Below, piece after piece: positions 1 to 10,299 of a stretch of 64,000 nt of DNA. A model generated the notes under the pieces. It worked only from the letters and a program-made list of their open reading frames with translations, searched no databases and was not told where the DNA came from. Each line of letters starts with the position of its first letter. Position 1 is the first letter of the stretch. Source of the stretch: Armatimonadota bacterium (GTDB lineage Bacteria; Armatimonadota; Fimbriimonadia; Fimbriimonadales; Fimbriimonadaceae). The position numbers and the translations under genes were made by a program. The stretch covers positions 124,001-188,000 of the forward strand of contig JAFDWQ010000010.1 of NCBI GenBank assembly GCA_018268395.1, given 5' to 3'.

Positions 1-657
1 TCTGACGGTAGTCCGCCCCAATCGTCGCTGAACATCGCCTTATGACCCGCGGCACAGACGCCGCGCTTGATCGAGGCGGCGTCCGACGCACCTGTGAGCC
101 AGGCAGGGACCATGTCTTGGCATTCGCACCAACTGGAGGCAGCGGCGTAAACGTCGGGAGCGGTGCGGGCGCAATGAAGGATCTTCGACCAGAACCACTC
201 GCTGGAATAGGTGCCGCCGCACTTGGCGAGATAAGGCTCGCCACGATTCTTGGCGAGTTCCGTGATCTCTTGGGCCTCGGCATAAGACGTGTGGTCCTTC
301 CAGAGCCAAGCCATGGCGTCCCGGTTTCCCGCGAACAGAGGATCGAGGGCGAGGGGCACGCCGCTTTCCGAGATCGGGATCGGAGTGGAGCCGGTCGTGT
401 CGACGCCGATCCCGACGATCTCCTCGTACGAGAAGTCTCCCTGATGGAGAACGTCGCCGACACAGTGGTAGAAGCCTTGAGAGTAGTCCCGCGGGTTTTG
501 CCGGGCGAGGTTCGGATCTTTCGGGTCGAGAAAGACCCCCGCTTCGCCGCCTTCGTAGTCTGCGACGGCGGTCGCAAGCTCCTCCCCCGTCGCACAGTCG
601 ACGACGAGGGCGCGGACGCTGTTGGTCCCGAAGTCGATCCCGAGGGCGAGCTTACGG

Positions 658-665
<8 letters not shown>
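1..665 (-). CDS. araB: Ribulokinase (N-terminal part, runs off the window)
   Basis: FGGY-family carbohydrate kinase that would phosphorylate L-ribulose in arabinose catabolism in the cytoplasm. About 221 N-terminal residues are visible. They begin MSDRKLALGIDFGTNSVRAL, the phosphate-binding DFGTNS loop of the FGGY/ASKHA fold, followed by the VDTTGSTP segment that ribulokinases carry where glycerol kinases differ. The ATG overlaps the stop of the upstream isomerase-like gene (ATGAGTGA), so the two are translationally coupled. The C-terminal half lies outside the window. AraB is the best fit because of the arabinofuranosidase next door. Another pentulose kinase of the same family cannot be excluded. 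Confidence 0.85.
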
Positions 666-2076
<1,411 letters not shown>

Positions 2077-2094
2077 GTCCGGTTCCTGAGACGG

Positions 2095-2104
2095 CATAAT
2101 TCTA
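2095..2104. promoter_or_regulatory. Overlapping divergent -10 elements of the arabinose locus
   Basis: The 10-mer CATAATTCTA reads CATAAT on the plus strand (2095-2100) and TAGAAT on the minus strand (2104-2099). A TTGGCA at 2070-2075 lies 19 nt before the plus-strand hexamer. Both promoters share bases, so they could exclude each other. No -35 of good quality was found for the minus strand. Confidence 0.4.
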
Positions 2105-2126
2105 GCCCCACGGGTGGTGGACAAGC

Positions 2127-4562
2127 ATGGTGGCGGCTTTAGTGTGGGCGTTGGCGATCGTGGTCGGAGACGGAGGCTCCAATGGCCCGGGTTCCGGGTC
2201 AGAGATTCGTGTTCCAGAACGGTCCGGACTGAAGTCCGGGATCCAGCGGACTGAAGTCCGCGCTCCGACAGAGGCCACCATCGTCGTCCATTGCGACCGG
2301 CCGACGGTGGACGTGAGCCCGCGGCTTTACGGGATCTTCTTCGAAGAGATCAATCATGCGGGCGACGGAGGACTGTACGCGGAGATGGTCCGGAACAGGT
2401 CGTTCGCCGAAGGTGAAGGTGCGGCGTTTTGGAGAGCAGACAGAGGTGGCAAGATCGAGACTTCGACCTCATCGGAAAGACATGCCGGAGAGACGTTCCT
2501 TTCATTGGTCGGACCTGTCGGTGCAGGTCTCGTCAACGACGGCTATTGGGGAATGTCGCTGCAACGCGGTACGCGATACAGGCTGCGCTACAAGGGCTTT
2601 AGCTCTGGTTCGACGATCGTGTTCAACCTGGAAAATCAGGCCGGCGAGGTCTTGGCGACGCACAAAGTCGAGTTTGGCGACGCGATCAAGTCCGAAGAGG
2701 TGACGCTAGTGCCTCTGAGGTCAACCGGGACAGGTCGTCTAGTCGTCCGCATAGCCAAGGGTCCGCACTTCGTGCTCGACCTGGTTTCGCTAACGCCAGA
2801 ATCTGGCTGGAAAGGACGGGCCCATGGCCTCCGCAACGACCTCGCCCGAATGCTCGACGGCTTGAAACCGGCTTTCGTCCGCTTTCCAGGAGGCTGTTGG
2901 GTCGAAGGGGACACGATGGCGACGGCCATGCGCTGGAAGGAGACGATCGGGAGCATCTGGGAACGACGGTCGCTCCCGAACCTTTGGGGCTACACGTCGA
3001 CCAACGGCCTCGGCTTCCACGAATACCTCCAGATGTGCGAAGACCTCGGCGCCGAGCCGTTGTTCGTGATCAACTGCGGGATGTCGCACAAGGAGAACGT
3101 GCCGCTGGAGAAAATGGGCGAGTTCGTCCAAGACGCCCTGGATGCGATCGAGTACGCGAACGGCCCGGTGACGAGCACCTGGGGCGCCAAGCGGGCTGCA
3201 GCCGGCCATCCGAAGCCGTTCCACTTGCGGCTCATGGAGATCGGGAACGAGAACGGCGGCAAGGCCTATGCCGAGCGATACCCGCTGTTCGTGAAGGCGA
3301 TCAAGGCGAAGCACCCTGAGGTGCAGTTGATCGCGAACGTCTGGGGCGGATATCCAAAGGACGCCCCGGTCGACATCATCGACGAGCACTACTACAACAA
3401 TCCGGCCTTCTTTTTCGAGAACGCGGACCGGTACGACAGTTATGACCGGAAAGGACCGAAGGTGTACGTCGGCGAGTACGCCGTCACCCAAGGTTGCGGG
3501 CAAGGGAACTTGATCGCCGCCGTCGCCGAGGCCGCGTTCATGACGGGGATGGAGCGCAATTCGGACCACGTGGTCATGTCCTCGTACGCGCCGCTCTTCG
3601 CCAATGTGAACGCGAAGGCGTGGAACCCCGACCTCATCAATTTCGATTCGGGCCGTGCGTATGGGACCCCGTCTTTTTACGTGCAAAAGCTGTTCGCGTC
3701 GAACCGGCCCGATCACGTGTTGAAGGCGGACGTCCCGGAGGTGGTCTCCGAGGCCAAGGCTTTTCCCCCGGGAGGGTTCGGGGTCGGGACGTGGGCCACT
3801 CAAGCGGAGTTCAAAGATATCAAGGTCGTCCAAGACGGATCGGACGTCTTCGAAAGCCGCGACGGTGAAGGGCTGACCGACGAGTCAGGGACATGGGCGG
3901 TCCGTGACGGGCTCCTCAAGCAGACATCGGGAGTGGACGGAGCGCGCAGGTTCGCGGGCCACGCCGATGCCAAAACGACGGCCGTCACTTTGAAGGCGAG
4001 GAAGACCGGAGGAGCCGAGGGGTTTTTGATCACCGTCGGCCGACAAGGCGACAAGGACTACCTGTGGTGGAACATCGGCGGCTGGGGCAACACGCAGCAC
4101 GCGATCGAGCATTCCGTGGGCGGAGCGAAGGCGTTGGTGGGTCGACCTGTCTCAGGCTCGGTCGAGACGGGCAGGTGGTACGACATCAAGGTCGAATACG
4201 GGCCCGAAAGGATCCGGTGCTGGCTCGACGGTCGGTTGGTGCACGACGAGAAGCCGGTGCAGACGAAGGTGTTGTTCGCGACGGCCGGCCGGAAGGACAG
4301 TGACGGCACGGTGATCGTCAAGGCCGTGAACGGGGGTTCCAAAGCGCTCGATACGGACGTCGTGTTCGAGGGGGTCGGAGCGGTGGTGTCGTGCGAGGGC
4401 GAGGTCTTGACTTCGCGTCGTCCGATAGACGAGAACACGTTGGAGCGGCCGAACCTCGTCTCACCGAAGAAGGTCAAGGCGACCGTAGCGGGCGGACGAT
4501 TGAGCGTGACGCTGCCGGCCTGCTCGGTGACGGTGTTGCGGTGTCGCGTGAAGGCCCGATGA
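2127..4562 (+). CDS. Secreted alpha-L-arabinofuranosidase, GH51
   Basis: 811 aa. A short hydrophobic N-terminus (MVAALVWALAIVVG) suggests export. Residues about 50-540 match the GH51 retaining arabinofuranosidase barrel, with the acid/base Glu375 in EIGNENGG and the nucleophile Glu450 in YVGEYAV. Residues about 545-715 are an inserted jelly-roll-like module (FKDIKVVQDGSDVFES onward), and the last about 90 residues complete the C-terminal beta domain. The enzyme would release L-arabinofuranose from hemicellulose side chains. It heads an operon with a sugar ABC transporter, and its TGA overlaps the next ATG. The stretch after the signal peptide is encoded by a dispersed hairpin repeat. Confidence 0.9.
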   Translation: MVAALVWALAIVVGDGGSNGPGSGSEIRVPERSGLKSGIQRTEVRAPTEATIVVHCDRPTVDVSPRLYGIFFEEINHAGDGGLYAEMVRNRSFAEGEGAAFWRADRGGKIETSTSSERHAGETFLSLVGPVGAGLVNDGYWGMSLQRGTRYRLRYKGFSSGSTIVFNLENQAGEVLATHKVEFGDAIKSEEVTLVPLRSTGTGRLVVRIAKGPHFVLDLVSLTPESGWKGRAHGLRNDLARMLDGLKPAFVRFPGGCWVEGDTMATAMRWKETIGSIWERRSLPNLWGYTSTNGLGFHEYLQMCEDLGAEPLFVINCGMSHKENVPLEKMGEFVQDALDAIEYANGPVTSTWGAKRAAAGHPKPFHLRLMEIGNENGGKAYAERYPLFVKAIKAKHPEVQLIANVWGGYPKDAPVDIIDEHYYNNPAFFFENADRYDSYDRKGPKVYVGEYAVTQGCGQGNLIAAVAEAAFMTGMERNSDHVVMSSYAPLFANVNAKAWNPDLINFDSGRAYGTPSFYVQKLFASNRPDHVLKADVPEVVSEAKAFPPGGFGVGTWATQAEFKDIKVVQDGSDVFESRDGEGLTDESGTWAVRDGLLKQTSGVDGARRFAGHADAKTTAVTLKARKTGGAEGFLITVGRQGDKDYLWWNIGGWGNTQHAIEHSVGGAKALVGRPVSGSVETGRWYDIKVEYGPERIRCWLDGRLVHDEKPVQTKVLFATAGRKDSDGTVIVKAVNGGSKALDTDVVFEGVGAVVSCEGEVLTSRRPIDENTLERPNLVSPKKVKATVAGGRLSVTLPACSVTVLRCRVKAR
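2224..2261 (+). repeat. Two tandem GGAC-TGAA-GTCC hairpins inside the GH51 reading frame
   Basis: CGGACTGAAGTCCG occurs at 2225-2238 and again at 2247-2260, a 22-nt period. Each copy folds as a 5-6 bp stem with a TGAA loop. The preceding 14-mer GTTCCAGAACGGTC (2211-2224) recurs at 30911-30924 beside another repeat. Here the element is translated as part of the linker between signal peptide and enzyme. Confidence 0.75.
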
Positions 4563-6049
4563 CTTACGTCCTCGACATGCAGGGGATCGTCAAGCAGTTC
4601 CCGGGCGTCCGGGCGCTCGACGACGTCTCGTTTTCGGTCATGCCGGGCGAAGTGCACGCCCTCATGGGTGAAAACGGGGCGGGGAAGAGCACGTTGATCA
4701 AGGTCATGACGGGCGTCGAACGCACGGACGCCGGGCGGATCGTCCTGGACGGCCGCGAGGTGTCGTTCCGCACGCCGCTCGAAGCGGTCGAAGCCGGAAT
4801 CAGCACCGTCTACCAGGAGGTGAACCTGGCAACGAACCTGTCGGTGATGGAGAACGTCGTGCTCGGTCGAGAGGCCAGGGGAGCGTTCGGGATCAAGTGG
4901 GGCGACGCCCGTCGACGCGCAGAGCATGCCCTGGGCAGACTAGGACTGGACTTGGACGTCCGGCAGAACCTGGGCGGCTGTTCGATCGCGGTCCGTCAGC
5001 TCGTCCTCATCGCTAGGGCGTTGGACGTTCGCTGCAAAGTCCTCGTGTTGGACGAACCGACGTCCAGCCTGGACAAGGACGAAGTGTCCCAACTCTTCGG
5101 AGTCTTGCGGCGGCTCAAGGACGAAGGATTGGGCATCGTCTTCGTCACCCACTTTCTCGATCAGGTCTATCAACTCGCCGACCGGACGACGGTGTTGAGG
5201 AACGGTAAGGTCGCGGGCACGGGCACGGTCGAAGAGATCGACCGTCGGCGGCTCGTGACTATGATGATCGGCCGCGACATTCCGGCCGAGGCGCGTCGGC
5301 CTAGCGGTGTCGCAGAGAAGGGGGGACCGCTCCTCAGTGCGAAGGGCCTTGGCAAGAAGCGTGCGGTCACCGGAGTCGACATCGACGTCGCGGCCGGAGA
5401 GGTGGTCGGCCTAGCGGGTCTGCTCGGATCGGGCCGTACCGAGACGCTGAACCTGTTGTTCGGTGCGGACCGGTCCGATTCCGGTTCCGTCCGGATCCGG
5501 GGAAGGGCGGCGAAGCCAGGCGTGCGGAGATCGGTCCGAGCCGGGATCGGACTGTGTCCCGAGGACCGGAAAGACCAGGCGGTGTTCGCAGGACTGTCGG
5601 TCCGTGAGAACATGTTGGTCGTGCTCCAAGGGCGGCGTGGTTGGTGGCGGAAGATCGGCGCACGGGAAGGCCGCGCGGCGGTCGACCGCTACTTCCGCGA
5701 CCTCGACGTCAGTGCGCCGAACCCCGACGTCCGGATCGAAAACTTGAGCGGAGGCAACCAGCAGAAGGTCGTCCTGTCGCGTTGGTTGGCTTCCGATCCC
5801 GCCGTCCTCTTGCTTGACGAACCGACCCGGGGCATCGACGTCGGAACGAAATTCGAGATTGCGGGACTCGTCGAACGGTTGCGCGGCCATGGAATGGGGT
5901 TCGTGTTCGTCTCGTCCGAACTCGAAGAAGTCCTTCGGTCCTGTACGAAGGTCTGTGTCTTCCGGGACCGGGCGATGGTGGGCGAGCTTTCGGGCGCGTC
6001 GTTGAACGAGCAGTCCGTGCAGAGCATGATTGCCGAGGCCCCGCGTTGA
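4559..6049 (+). CDS. Sugar ABC transporter ATPase, two fused NBDs (RbsA/YtfR class)
   Basis: 496 aa. The first nucleotide-binding domain has Walker A GENGAGKST at residues 37-45 and a normal Walker B (VLVLDEPTSSLD). The second has the degenerate Walker A GLLGSGRTE and signature LSGGNQQKV, the arrangement typical of CUT2-class monosaccharide ATPases. The ATG at 4559 overlaps the arabinofuranosidase TGA (ATGA). Two different permease genes follow directly, as in the E. coli galactofuranose system ytfR-ytfT-yjfF. Uptake of L-arabinofuranose is inferred from the upstream GH51. No periplasmic binding protein gene is in the window. Confidence 0.88.
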   Translation: MTYVLDMQGIVKQFPGVRALDDVSFSVMPGEVHALMGENGAGKSTLIKVMTGVERTDAGRIVLDGREVSFRTPLEAVEAGISTVYQEVNLATNLSVMENVVLGREARGAFGIKWGDARRRAEHALGRLGLDLDVRQNLGGCSIAVRQLVLIARALDVRCKVLVLDEPTSSLDKDEVSQLFGVLRRLKDEGLGIVFVTHFLDQVYQLADRTTVLRNGKVAGTGTVEEIDRRRLVTMMIGRDIPAEARRPSGVAEKGGPLLSAKGLGKKRAVTGVDIDVAAGEVVGLAGLLGSGRTETLNLLFGADRSDSGSVRIRGRAAKPGVRRSVRAGIGLCPEDRKDQAVFAGLSVRENMLVVLQGRRGWWRKIGAREGRAAVDRYFRDLDVSAPNPDVRIENLSGGNQQKVVLSRWLASDPAVLLLDEPTRGIDVGTKFEIAGLVERLRGHGMGFVFVSSELEEVLRSCTKVCVFRDRAMVGELSGASLNEQSVQSMIAEAPR

Positions 6050-7047
6050 AGCGGCCTGCTTTCATCTGGCCGTTAGGGGCTCTCGTCTTAGTGCTTCTCT
6101 TCAATCTGGTCTTGACGCCTGGGTTCTTCGCGCTGAAGGTACAGGACGGCCGACTGTTCGGAAGCACCATCGACGTCTTGAACCGATCCGTCCCTGTCGG
6201 ACTATTGGCGCTCGGGATGACGCTGGTCATCGCGACGGCGGGGGTCGACCTATCGGTGGGCGCGGTCATGGCGATCACCGGATCCGTCGTGGCGAGCCTC
6301 GTGGCCCGGCCGGACGGGAGCCTGCTCAACGGCGTGCCGACGGGCGGCCATGTCCCGGCGGTCTTGCTCACCGGTTTGGCGGCGGCGGTCGTCTGCGGCC
6401 TCTTCAACGGGCTGCTCGTGGCCGTGTTCCGGCTTCAGCCGATCGTCGCGACCTTGCTTTTGATGGTCGCTGGGCGCGGCGTCGCGCAGTTGATCACGAA
6501 CGGACAGATCGTGACCTTTGAAAACCAGGCCGTACAATCGCTCGGTAGCGGGGCCTGGCTCGGACTGCCCGTGCCGTTGTGGATCTTCCTAGCGGCGTTC
6601 GGGGTCTTCGCGGTCCTCAGCCGGGGGACCGCGCTCGGGCTGTTCATCGAAGCCGTAGGGAGCAACCCCGTGGCGGCCCGGTTGTCCGGACTGTCGGTGA
6701 GCGGAATCCGGACGACGGTCTACGCGCTGAGCGGGCTCTGCGCCGGCGTCGCGGGACTGATCACGACGGCGGACGTCAAAGCGGCCGACGCGAACAACGC
6801 CGGCTTGTACCTCGAACTGGACGCGATCCTTGCCGTCGCGATCGGTGGTACGGCCATGGCGGGGGGACGCTTTTCCCTGATCGGGACCGTGATCGGCGTC
6901 GTCCTGATGCAGGCCGTCTCGACGACGGTGTTCACAAGGGGCGTGCCCCCGGAGGCGACCCTCGTTCTGAAGGCCGTCATCGTCGTCGCCGTTTGCCTCC
7001 TCCAGTCGGAGGCGTTTCGCCAGAAGTCCGTCCGGAGGACGGCTTGA
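6046..7047 (+). CDS. Sugar ABC transporter permease (YtfT-like)
   Basis: 333 aa, about 8-10 membrane spans. It carries the conserved CUT2 permease motif LGMTLVIATAGVDLSVGAVMAI early and the GGTAMAGG loop late in the chain. The start is TTG 6046, overlapping the TGA of the ATPase gene (TTGA). It would form half of a heterodimeric inner-membrane channel with the next gene product. Confidence 0.88.
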   Translation: MKRPAFIWPLGALVLVLLFNLVLTPGFFALKVQDGRLFGSTIDVLNRSVPVGLLALGMTLVIATAGVDLSVGAVMAITGSVVASLVARPDGSLLNGVPTGGHVPAVLLTGLAAAVVCGLFNGLLVAVFRLQPIVATLLLMVAGRGVAQLITNGQIVTFENQAVQSLGSGAWLGLPVPLWIFLAAFGVFAVLSRGTALGLFIEAVGSNPVAARLSGLSVSGIRTTVYALSGLCAGVAGLITTADVKAADANNAGLYLELDAILAVAIGGTAMAGGRFSLIGTVIGVVLMQAVSTTVFTRGVPPEATLVLKAVIVVAVCLLQSEAFRQKSVRRTA

Positions 7048-8012
7048 GGCGCTGGTTCAGCCAAGACCGGTTGCCGGTGATGGCGACGACGGTCGTCCTC
7101 TTGGTCCTTTACTTCGGGGCGCGACAGCTTTACCCCGGCTTCGGCACTCCGCGCGTTTTCGGCAACTTCATCGCGGACAACGCGTTCCTCGGCGTCATCG
7201 CCGTCGGGCTGACGTTCGTGATCCTGACCGGCGGCATCGACCTCTCGGTCGGCTCGTTGTTGGGGTTCACCAGCATCCTGGTCGCGACGATGGTGCAAAA
7301 GGGGCACGTCCATCCGGTCGTGGCCGTGTCGGCGGCCCTGGCCCTTGGGACGGCGGTCGGCTGCGCCCACGGGATCCTTGTTCAAAAGTTCAAGATGGCG
7401 CCGTTCCTCGTGACGCTCGCCGGGCTGTTCGTCTGCCGTGGGTTAGGGTTGTGGACGAGCAAGGAGTCGATCCAGATCAAGCATCCCGCGTTCGAAGCGG
7501 TTTCAGACTGGTCGCTCAAGCTCGGAGAGGCCAAGATGCCGGTCGGCTCGATCGTCTTCCTCGCTGTCGTTGCGATCGGGATTTTCGTCGCGAAGCAGAC
7601 CCGGTTCGGACGGACGGTCATGGCGACCGGCGGCGGCGAGCAGTCGGCGGTCTTGATGGGGCTTCCCGTCGCCCAGGCGAAAGTCGGGGTGTACGCGGTC
7701 AGCGGGTTCTGTTCGGCGTTGGGAGGCGTCCTGTTCACGGTCTATACAGGTAGCGGGAACGCGGTGTCCGGTACCGGTCTCGAGCTGGACGCGATCGCTG
7801 CCGTCGTCATTGGCGGCACCCTGTTGAGCGGAGGGTACGGTTCCGTGTTCGGATCGTTTCTCGGCGTCTTGATCTTGGCCGTCATCCAGACGGCGATCAC
7901 CTTCCAGGGCACGTTGAGTTCTTGGTGGACGAAGATCGTCATCGGCGTCCTGCTCATGTTCTTCCTTCTGATGCAGAAGGCCATCGAAAGAGGCGTCAAA
8001 GGGCGCGCTTAG
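7044..8012 (+). CDS. Sugar ABC transporter permease (YjfF-like)
   Basis: 322 aa, starting at TTG 7044, which overlaps the stop of the first permease (TTGA). The same CUT2 motifs appear: VGLTFVILTGGIDLSVGSLLG near the N-terminus and VIGGTLLSGGYGS near residue 260. Two distinct permeases in one operon is the hallmark of furanose importers (E. coli YtfQRT-YjfF; the L-arabinofuranose GafABCD system). The end overlaps the convergent ankyrin gene by 4 nt, and no terminator hairpin is visible here. Confidence 0.87.
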   Translation: MRRWFSQDRLPVMATTVVLLVLYFGARQLYPGFGTPRVFGNFIADNAFLGVIAVGLTFVILTGGIDLSVGSLLGFTSILVATMVQKGHVHPVVAVSAALALGTAVGCAHGILVQKFKMAPFLVTLAGLFVCRGLGLWTSKESIQIKHPAFEAVSDWSLKLGEAKMPVGSIVFLAVVAIGIFVAKQTRFGRTVMATGGGEQSAVLMGLPVAQAKVGVYAVSGFCSALGGVLFTVYTGSGNAVSGTGLELDAIAAVVIGGTLLSGGYGSVFGSFLGVLILAVIQTAITFQGTLSSWWTKIVIGVLLMFFLLMQKAIERGVKGRA

Positions 8013-8632
8013 AGCGCCGACAGGTCGAGGCCCGCTTCCAGTGCGAAGTCGGCGGCCGACCTGCCTTCGTCGTTCTTCAACCGACTGTCAGCTCCGTACC
8101 GGAGCAACAACGCCACGCAGTCAGAGTCTCCGTTCTGAGCGGCGGCCATCAGCGCCGTATAGCCTCCTTGTTGTCGAGCGTCGGCCGTCGCCCCAGCCTC
8201 TAGGAGAGCCTCGACCGCCCCGGAGTTCCTTCCGAAGACCGCAGCGTGCAAGGGTGCGACCCCGCCGAGGCTGACGGACCGGGCCTCAGGGTCGGCACCC
8301 CAAGCGAGCAAAGTCCGAACGGTCTCGGGAGGCGCAAAAGCCGAAGCCAAGCAAAGGGCCGTGAACCCGTCGGACGAGGGTTCGTCAATACACGAGGAGT
8401 CCGGCCGGAACCGATCGTCGAGCGTGCCCGCCGCAGCAGCGGAATAGACGTCGCACACCCCGCCGTTGGAGACGAGCCAAGCGGCCAACTCCCGTCGACC
8501 GTGGTAGACCGCCACTTGAAGAGCGGTCGCGCCTTGCTCGTCGCGGGCCGTCACCAGCTCGGGACGTTCCGCAGCGAGGGACGCCACTTGACCGACGTCG
8601 CCCGAACGGACCGCGTCCCAGAAGGCCAGCAT
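8009..8632 (-). CDS. Ankyrin-repeat protein
   Basis: 207 aa built almost entirely of ankyrin repeats: units such as GATALQVAVYHGRRELAAWL, GFTALCLASAFAPPETVRTL, GVAPLHAAVFGRNSGAVEAL and GYTALMAAAQNGDSDCVALL. There is no signal peptide, so it is probably a cytoplasmic protein-binding scaffold. Partner unknown. The -10-like CATAAT (8646-8641) ends 8 nt before the ATG, with no Shine-Dalgarno. Confidence 0.8.
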   Translation of the reverse strand: MLAFWDAVRSGDVGQVASLAAERPELVTARDEQGATALQVAVYHGRRELAAWLVSNGGVCDVYSAAAAGTLDDRFRPDSSCIDEPSSDGFTALCLASAFAPPETVRTLLAWGADPEARSVSLGGVAPLHAAVFGRNSGAVEALLEAGATADARQQGGYTALMAAAQNGDSDCVALLLRYGADSRLKNDEGRSAADFALEAGLDLSAL

Positions 8633-8640
8633 GCCTCAGG

Positions 8641-8646
8641 ATTATG
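8641..8646 (-). promoter_or_regulatory. -10-like CATAAT of the ankyrin gene (leaderless type)
   Basis: The gap to the ATG (8632) is 8 nt, too short for a normal ribosome binding site. The hexamer is identical to those of folB and the DASS transporter gene. Confidence 0.45.
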
Positions 8647-8677
8647 GGCCGTGCGCCGCGGTGGTACAACCATCGAT

Positions 8678-9586
8678 GTGAAACTCGTGGCCGAGGGGCC
8701 GGAACGCCTGGACAAGTTCCTGGCCAGGTCATTGCCCGGTCACACTCGCTCCCGGCTTCAGCGTCTTATCTCTGAGGGCCTTGTGACCGTGCAAGGGGAG
8801 ACGGCTTCGAAGGCGGGCCTCGAACTGCGGGAGGGCTGGACGGTAGAGTTGGGCGACGTCCCGGAAACGCCGCCGCACGACCTTGAACCCGTCGCGATGC
8901 CGCTCGATGTCGTCTATGAGGACGACGACCTTTTGATCCTGAACAAGCCACGGGGCCTGATGACGCACCCTGCCCCGTCGTCGAAGTCTCCGTCCCTTGT
9001 GAACGCCCTCTTGGCCCGGTCGCACTCGCTCAGCCAAGGATCGGCGCCGTATCGACCAGGGATCGTCCACAGGCTCGATAAAGACACGACGGGCCTGATG
9101 GTCGTCGCCAAAACGGACGCGGCCCATGCGGGACTGGCCCGGCAGATCGCGGACCGGACGGCCGTACGGGTCTATCTTGCCGTCGTCCGGGGCGATCCGT
9201 TGGAGGACCGGTTCACGATCGAGGCGAACCTCGGCCGGCATCCGACGAGACCGTTGCTCATGGCCGTCCGGACACAAGGGAAGCGAGCGGTGACCCATGT
9301 CCGCGTCCTCAAACGGACGGGCGAATCGTCGTTGGTGGCGTGCAAGTTGGACACGGGCCGGACGCACCAGATCCGGGTGCACCTGGCCAGTTGCCACATG
9401 CCGGTCTTCGGCGACGCCCTGTACTCGTCGAAGGACATGCCGACCGGTCCTTTGCAGTTGCACGCCGTCCTTCTTTCGGTGACGCAGCCTACGACCGGGA
9501 AGCGGATCACGGTGACGTGCGCGCCGCCGGCCGAGTTCATGATCCCGGCCGAGTTCAACGAGGAGGTGCTTTTGAATTGGACCTAG
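8678..9586 (+). CDS. RluA/RluD-family rRNA pseudouridine synthase
   Basis: 302 aa. An S4 RNA-binding domain (residues about 8-60, LDKFLARSLPGHTRSRLQRL) precedes the RsuA/RluA catalytic domain with the HRLDKDTTGLMVVAK motif that contains the catalytic Asp. It converts uridines of 23S rRNA to pseudouridine. The start is GTG 8678. A TACAAC hexamer ends 8 nt upstream and there is no Shine-Dalgarno. The end overlaps radC. RluD is the likeliest family member, but the target site cannot be read from the sequence. Confidence 0.85.
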   Translation: MKLVAEGPERLDKFLARSLPGHTRSRLQRLISEGLVTVQGETASKAGLELREGWTVELGDVPETPPHDLEPVAMPLDVVYEDDDLLILNKPRGLMTHPAPSSKSPSLVNALLARSHSLSQGSAPYRPGIVHRLDKDTTGLMVVAKTDAAHAGLARQIADRTAVRVYLAVVRGDPLEDRFTIEANLGRHPTRPLLMAVRTQGKRAVTHVRVLKRTGESSLVACKLDTGRTHQIRVHLASCHMPVFGDALYSSKDMPTGPLQLHAVLLSVTQPTTGKRITVTCAPPAEFMIPAEFNEEVLLNWT

Positions 9587-10263
9587 AGCGGACGACGGCT
9601 TGGGAACGCGTCCAGTACGCCGGGTTCGGCGGGGCGACCGTCACCGATCTCCTGACGTTGATGGTGACGCGCGAAGAGAGGGACCTGGAACGGAACGAAC
9701 CGGTCGTGCTCCAGTACTTCAGGTACCACACGATGCCTCGTCTGAAAGACCTGAGCCACGAAGAACTGTCTTCGGCGGGAGGACTCGAGCCTTTCGAGTC
9801 GGCCCGGATTTTGGCCGCCATCGAACTCGGGCGCCGGTCGGCGGCGGCGGGTATGGGCGAGAGACGGTCGGCCGTCACCCGGCACGAAGAGGCGTACCGT
9901 CTGTTCGCGCACTTGAGCGGACAGGAAAAGGAGCATTTTTGTGCGGCCTTTTTCGATTCGAAAGGGAAGCCGATCGGACAAAAGGTCATCCACATCGGGA
10001 CGTTGAACATGAGCGTGGTCGGGGCGAGGGAAGTGTTCCGGGAGGCGGTCCGGCACAACGCTTCGAGCGTGATCGTGGCCCACAACCACCCGAGCGGAGA
10101 CCCGGAGCCGAGTCCAGAGGACGTACGCGTCACCAAGGCGCTCAAAGAGGCGGGCGCCCTTCTCGACATTCCCCTCCACGACCATCTCGTCATCGGATAT
10201 CCGACCGAAGAGGGCGACCCGGCGGAGCGATATGTCTCGTTGAGCGACCGAGGACTGCTTTAG
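9577..10263 (+). CDS. radC: RadC-family JAB/JAMM protein
   Basis: 228 aa. An N-terminal helix-hairpin-helix-like segment is followed by the JAMM metal site AHNHPSGDPEPSPED (H-x-H-x7-S-x2-D), diagnostic of RadC (DUF2466). The biochemical role of the family is unsettled. The original link to DNA repair is disputed. The start is TTG 9577, within the end of rluD, and is chosen because AGGAGG at 9561-9566 precedes it by 10 nt. Confidence 0.88.
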   Translation: MDLERTTAWERVQYAGFGGATVTDLLTLMVTREERDLERNEPVVLQYFRYHTMPRLKDLSHEELSSAGGLEPFESARILAAIELGRRSAAAGMGERRSAVTRHEEAYRLFAHLSGQEKEHFCAAFFDSKGKPIGQKVIHIGTLNMSVVGAREVFREAVRHNASSVIVAHNHPSGDPEPSPEDVRVTKALKEAGALLDIPLHDHLVIGYPTEEGDPAERYVSLSDRGLL

Positions 10264-10299
10264 GACAGGTATCGTTCGGTCGATGGGCAAGGGGGAACT

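Noticed and set aside
8246-8677. N-terminal extension of the RluD-like protein
   Set aside because: Residues upstream of GTG 8678 are the antisense of the ankyrin gene. The S4 domain starts right at 8678.
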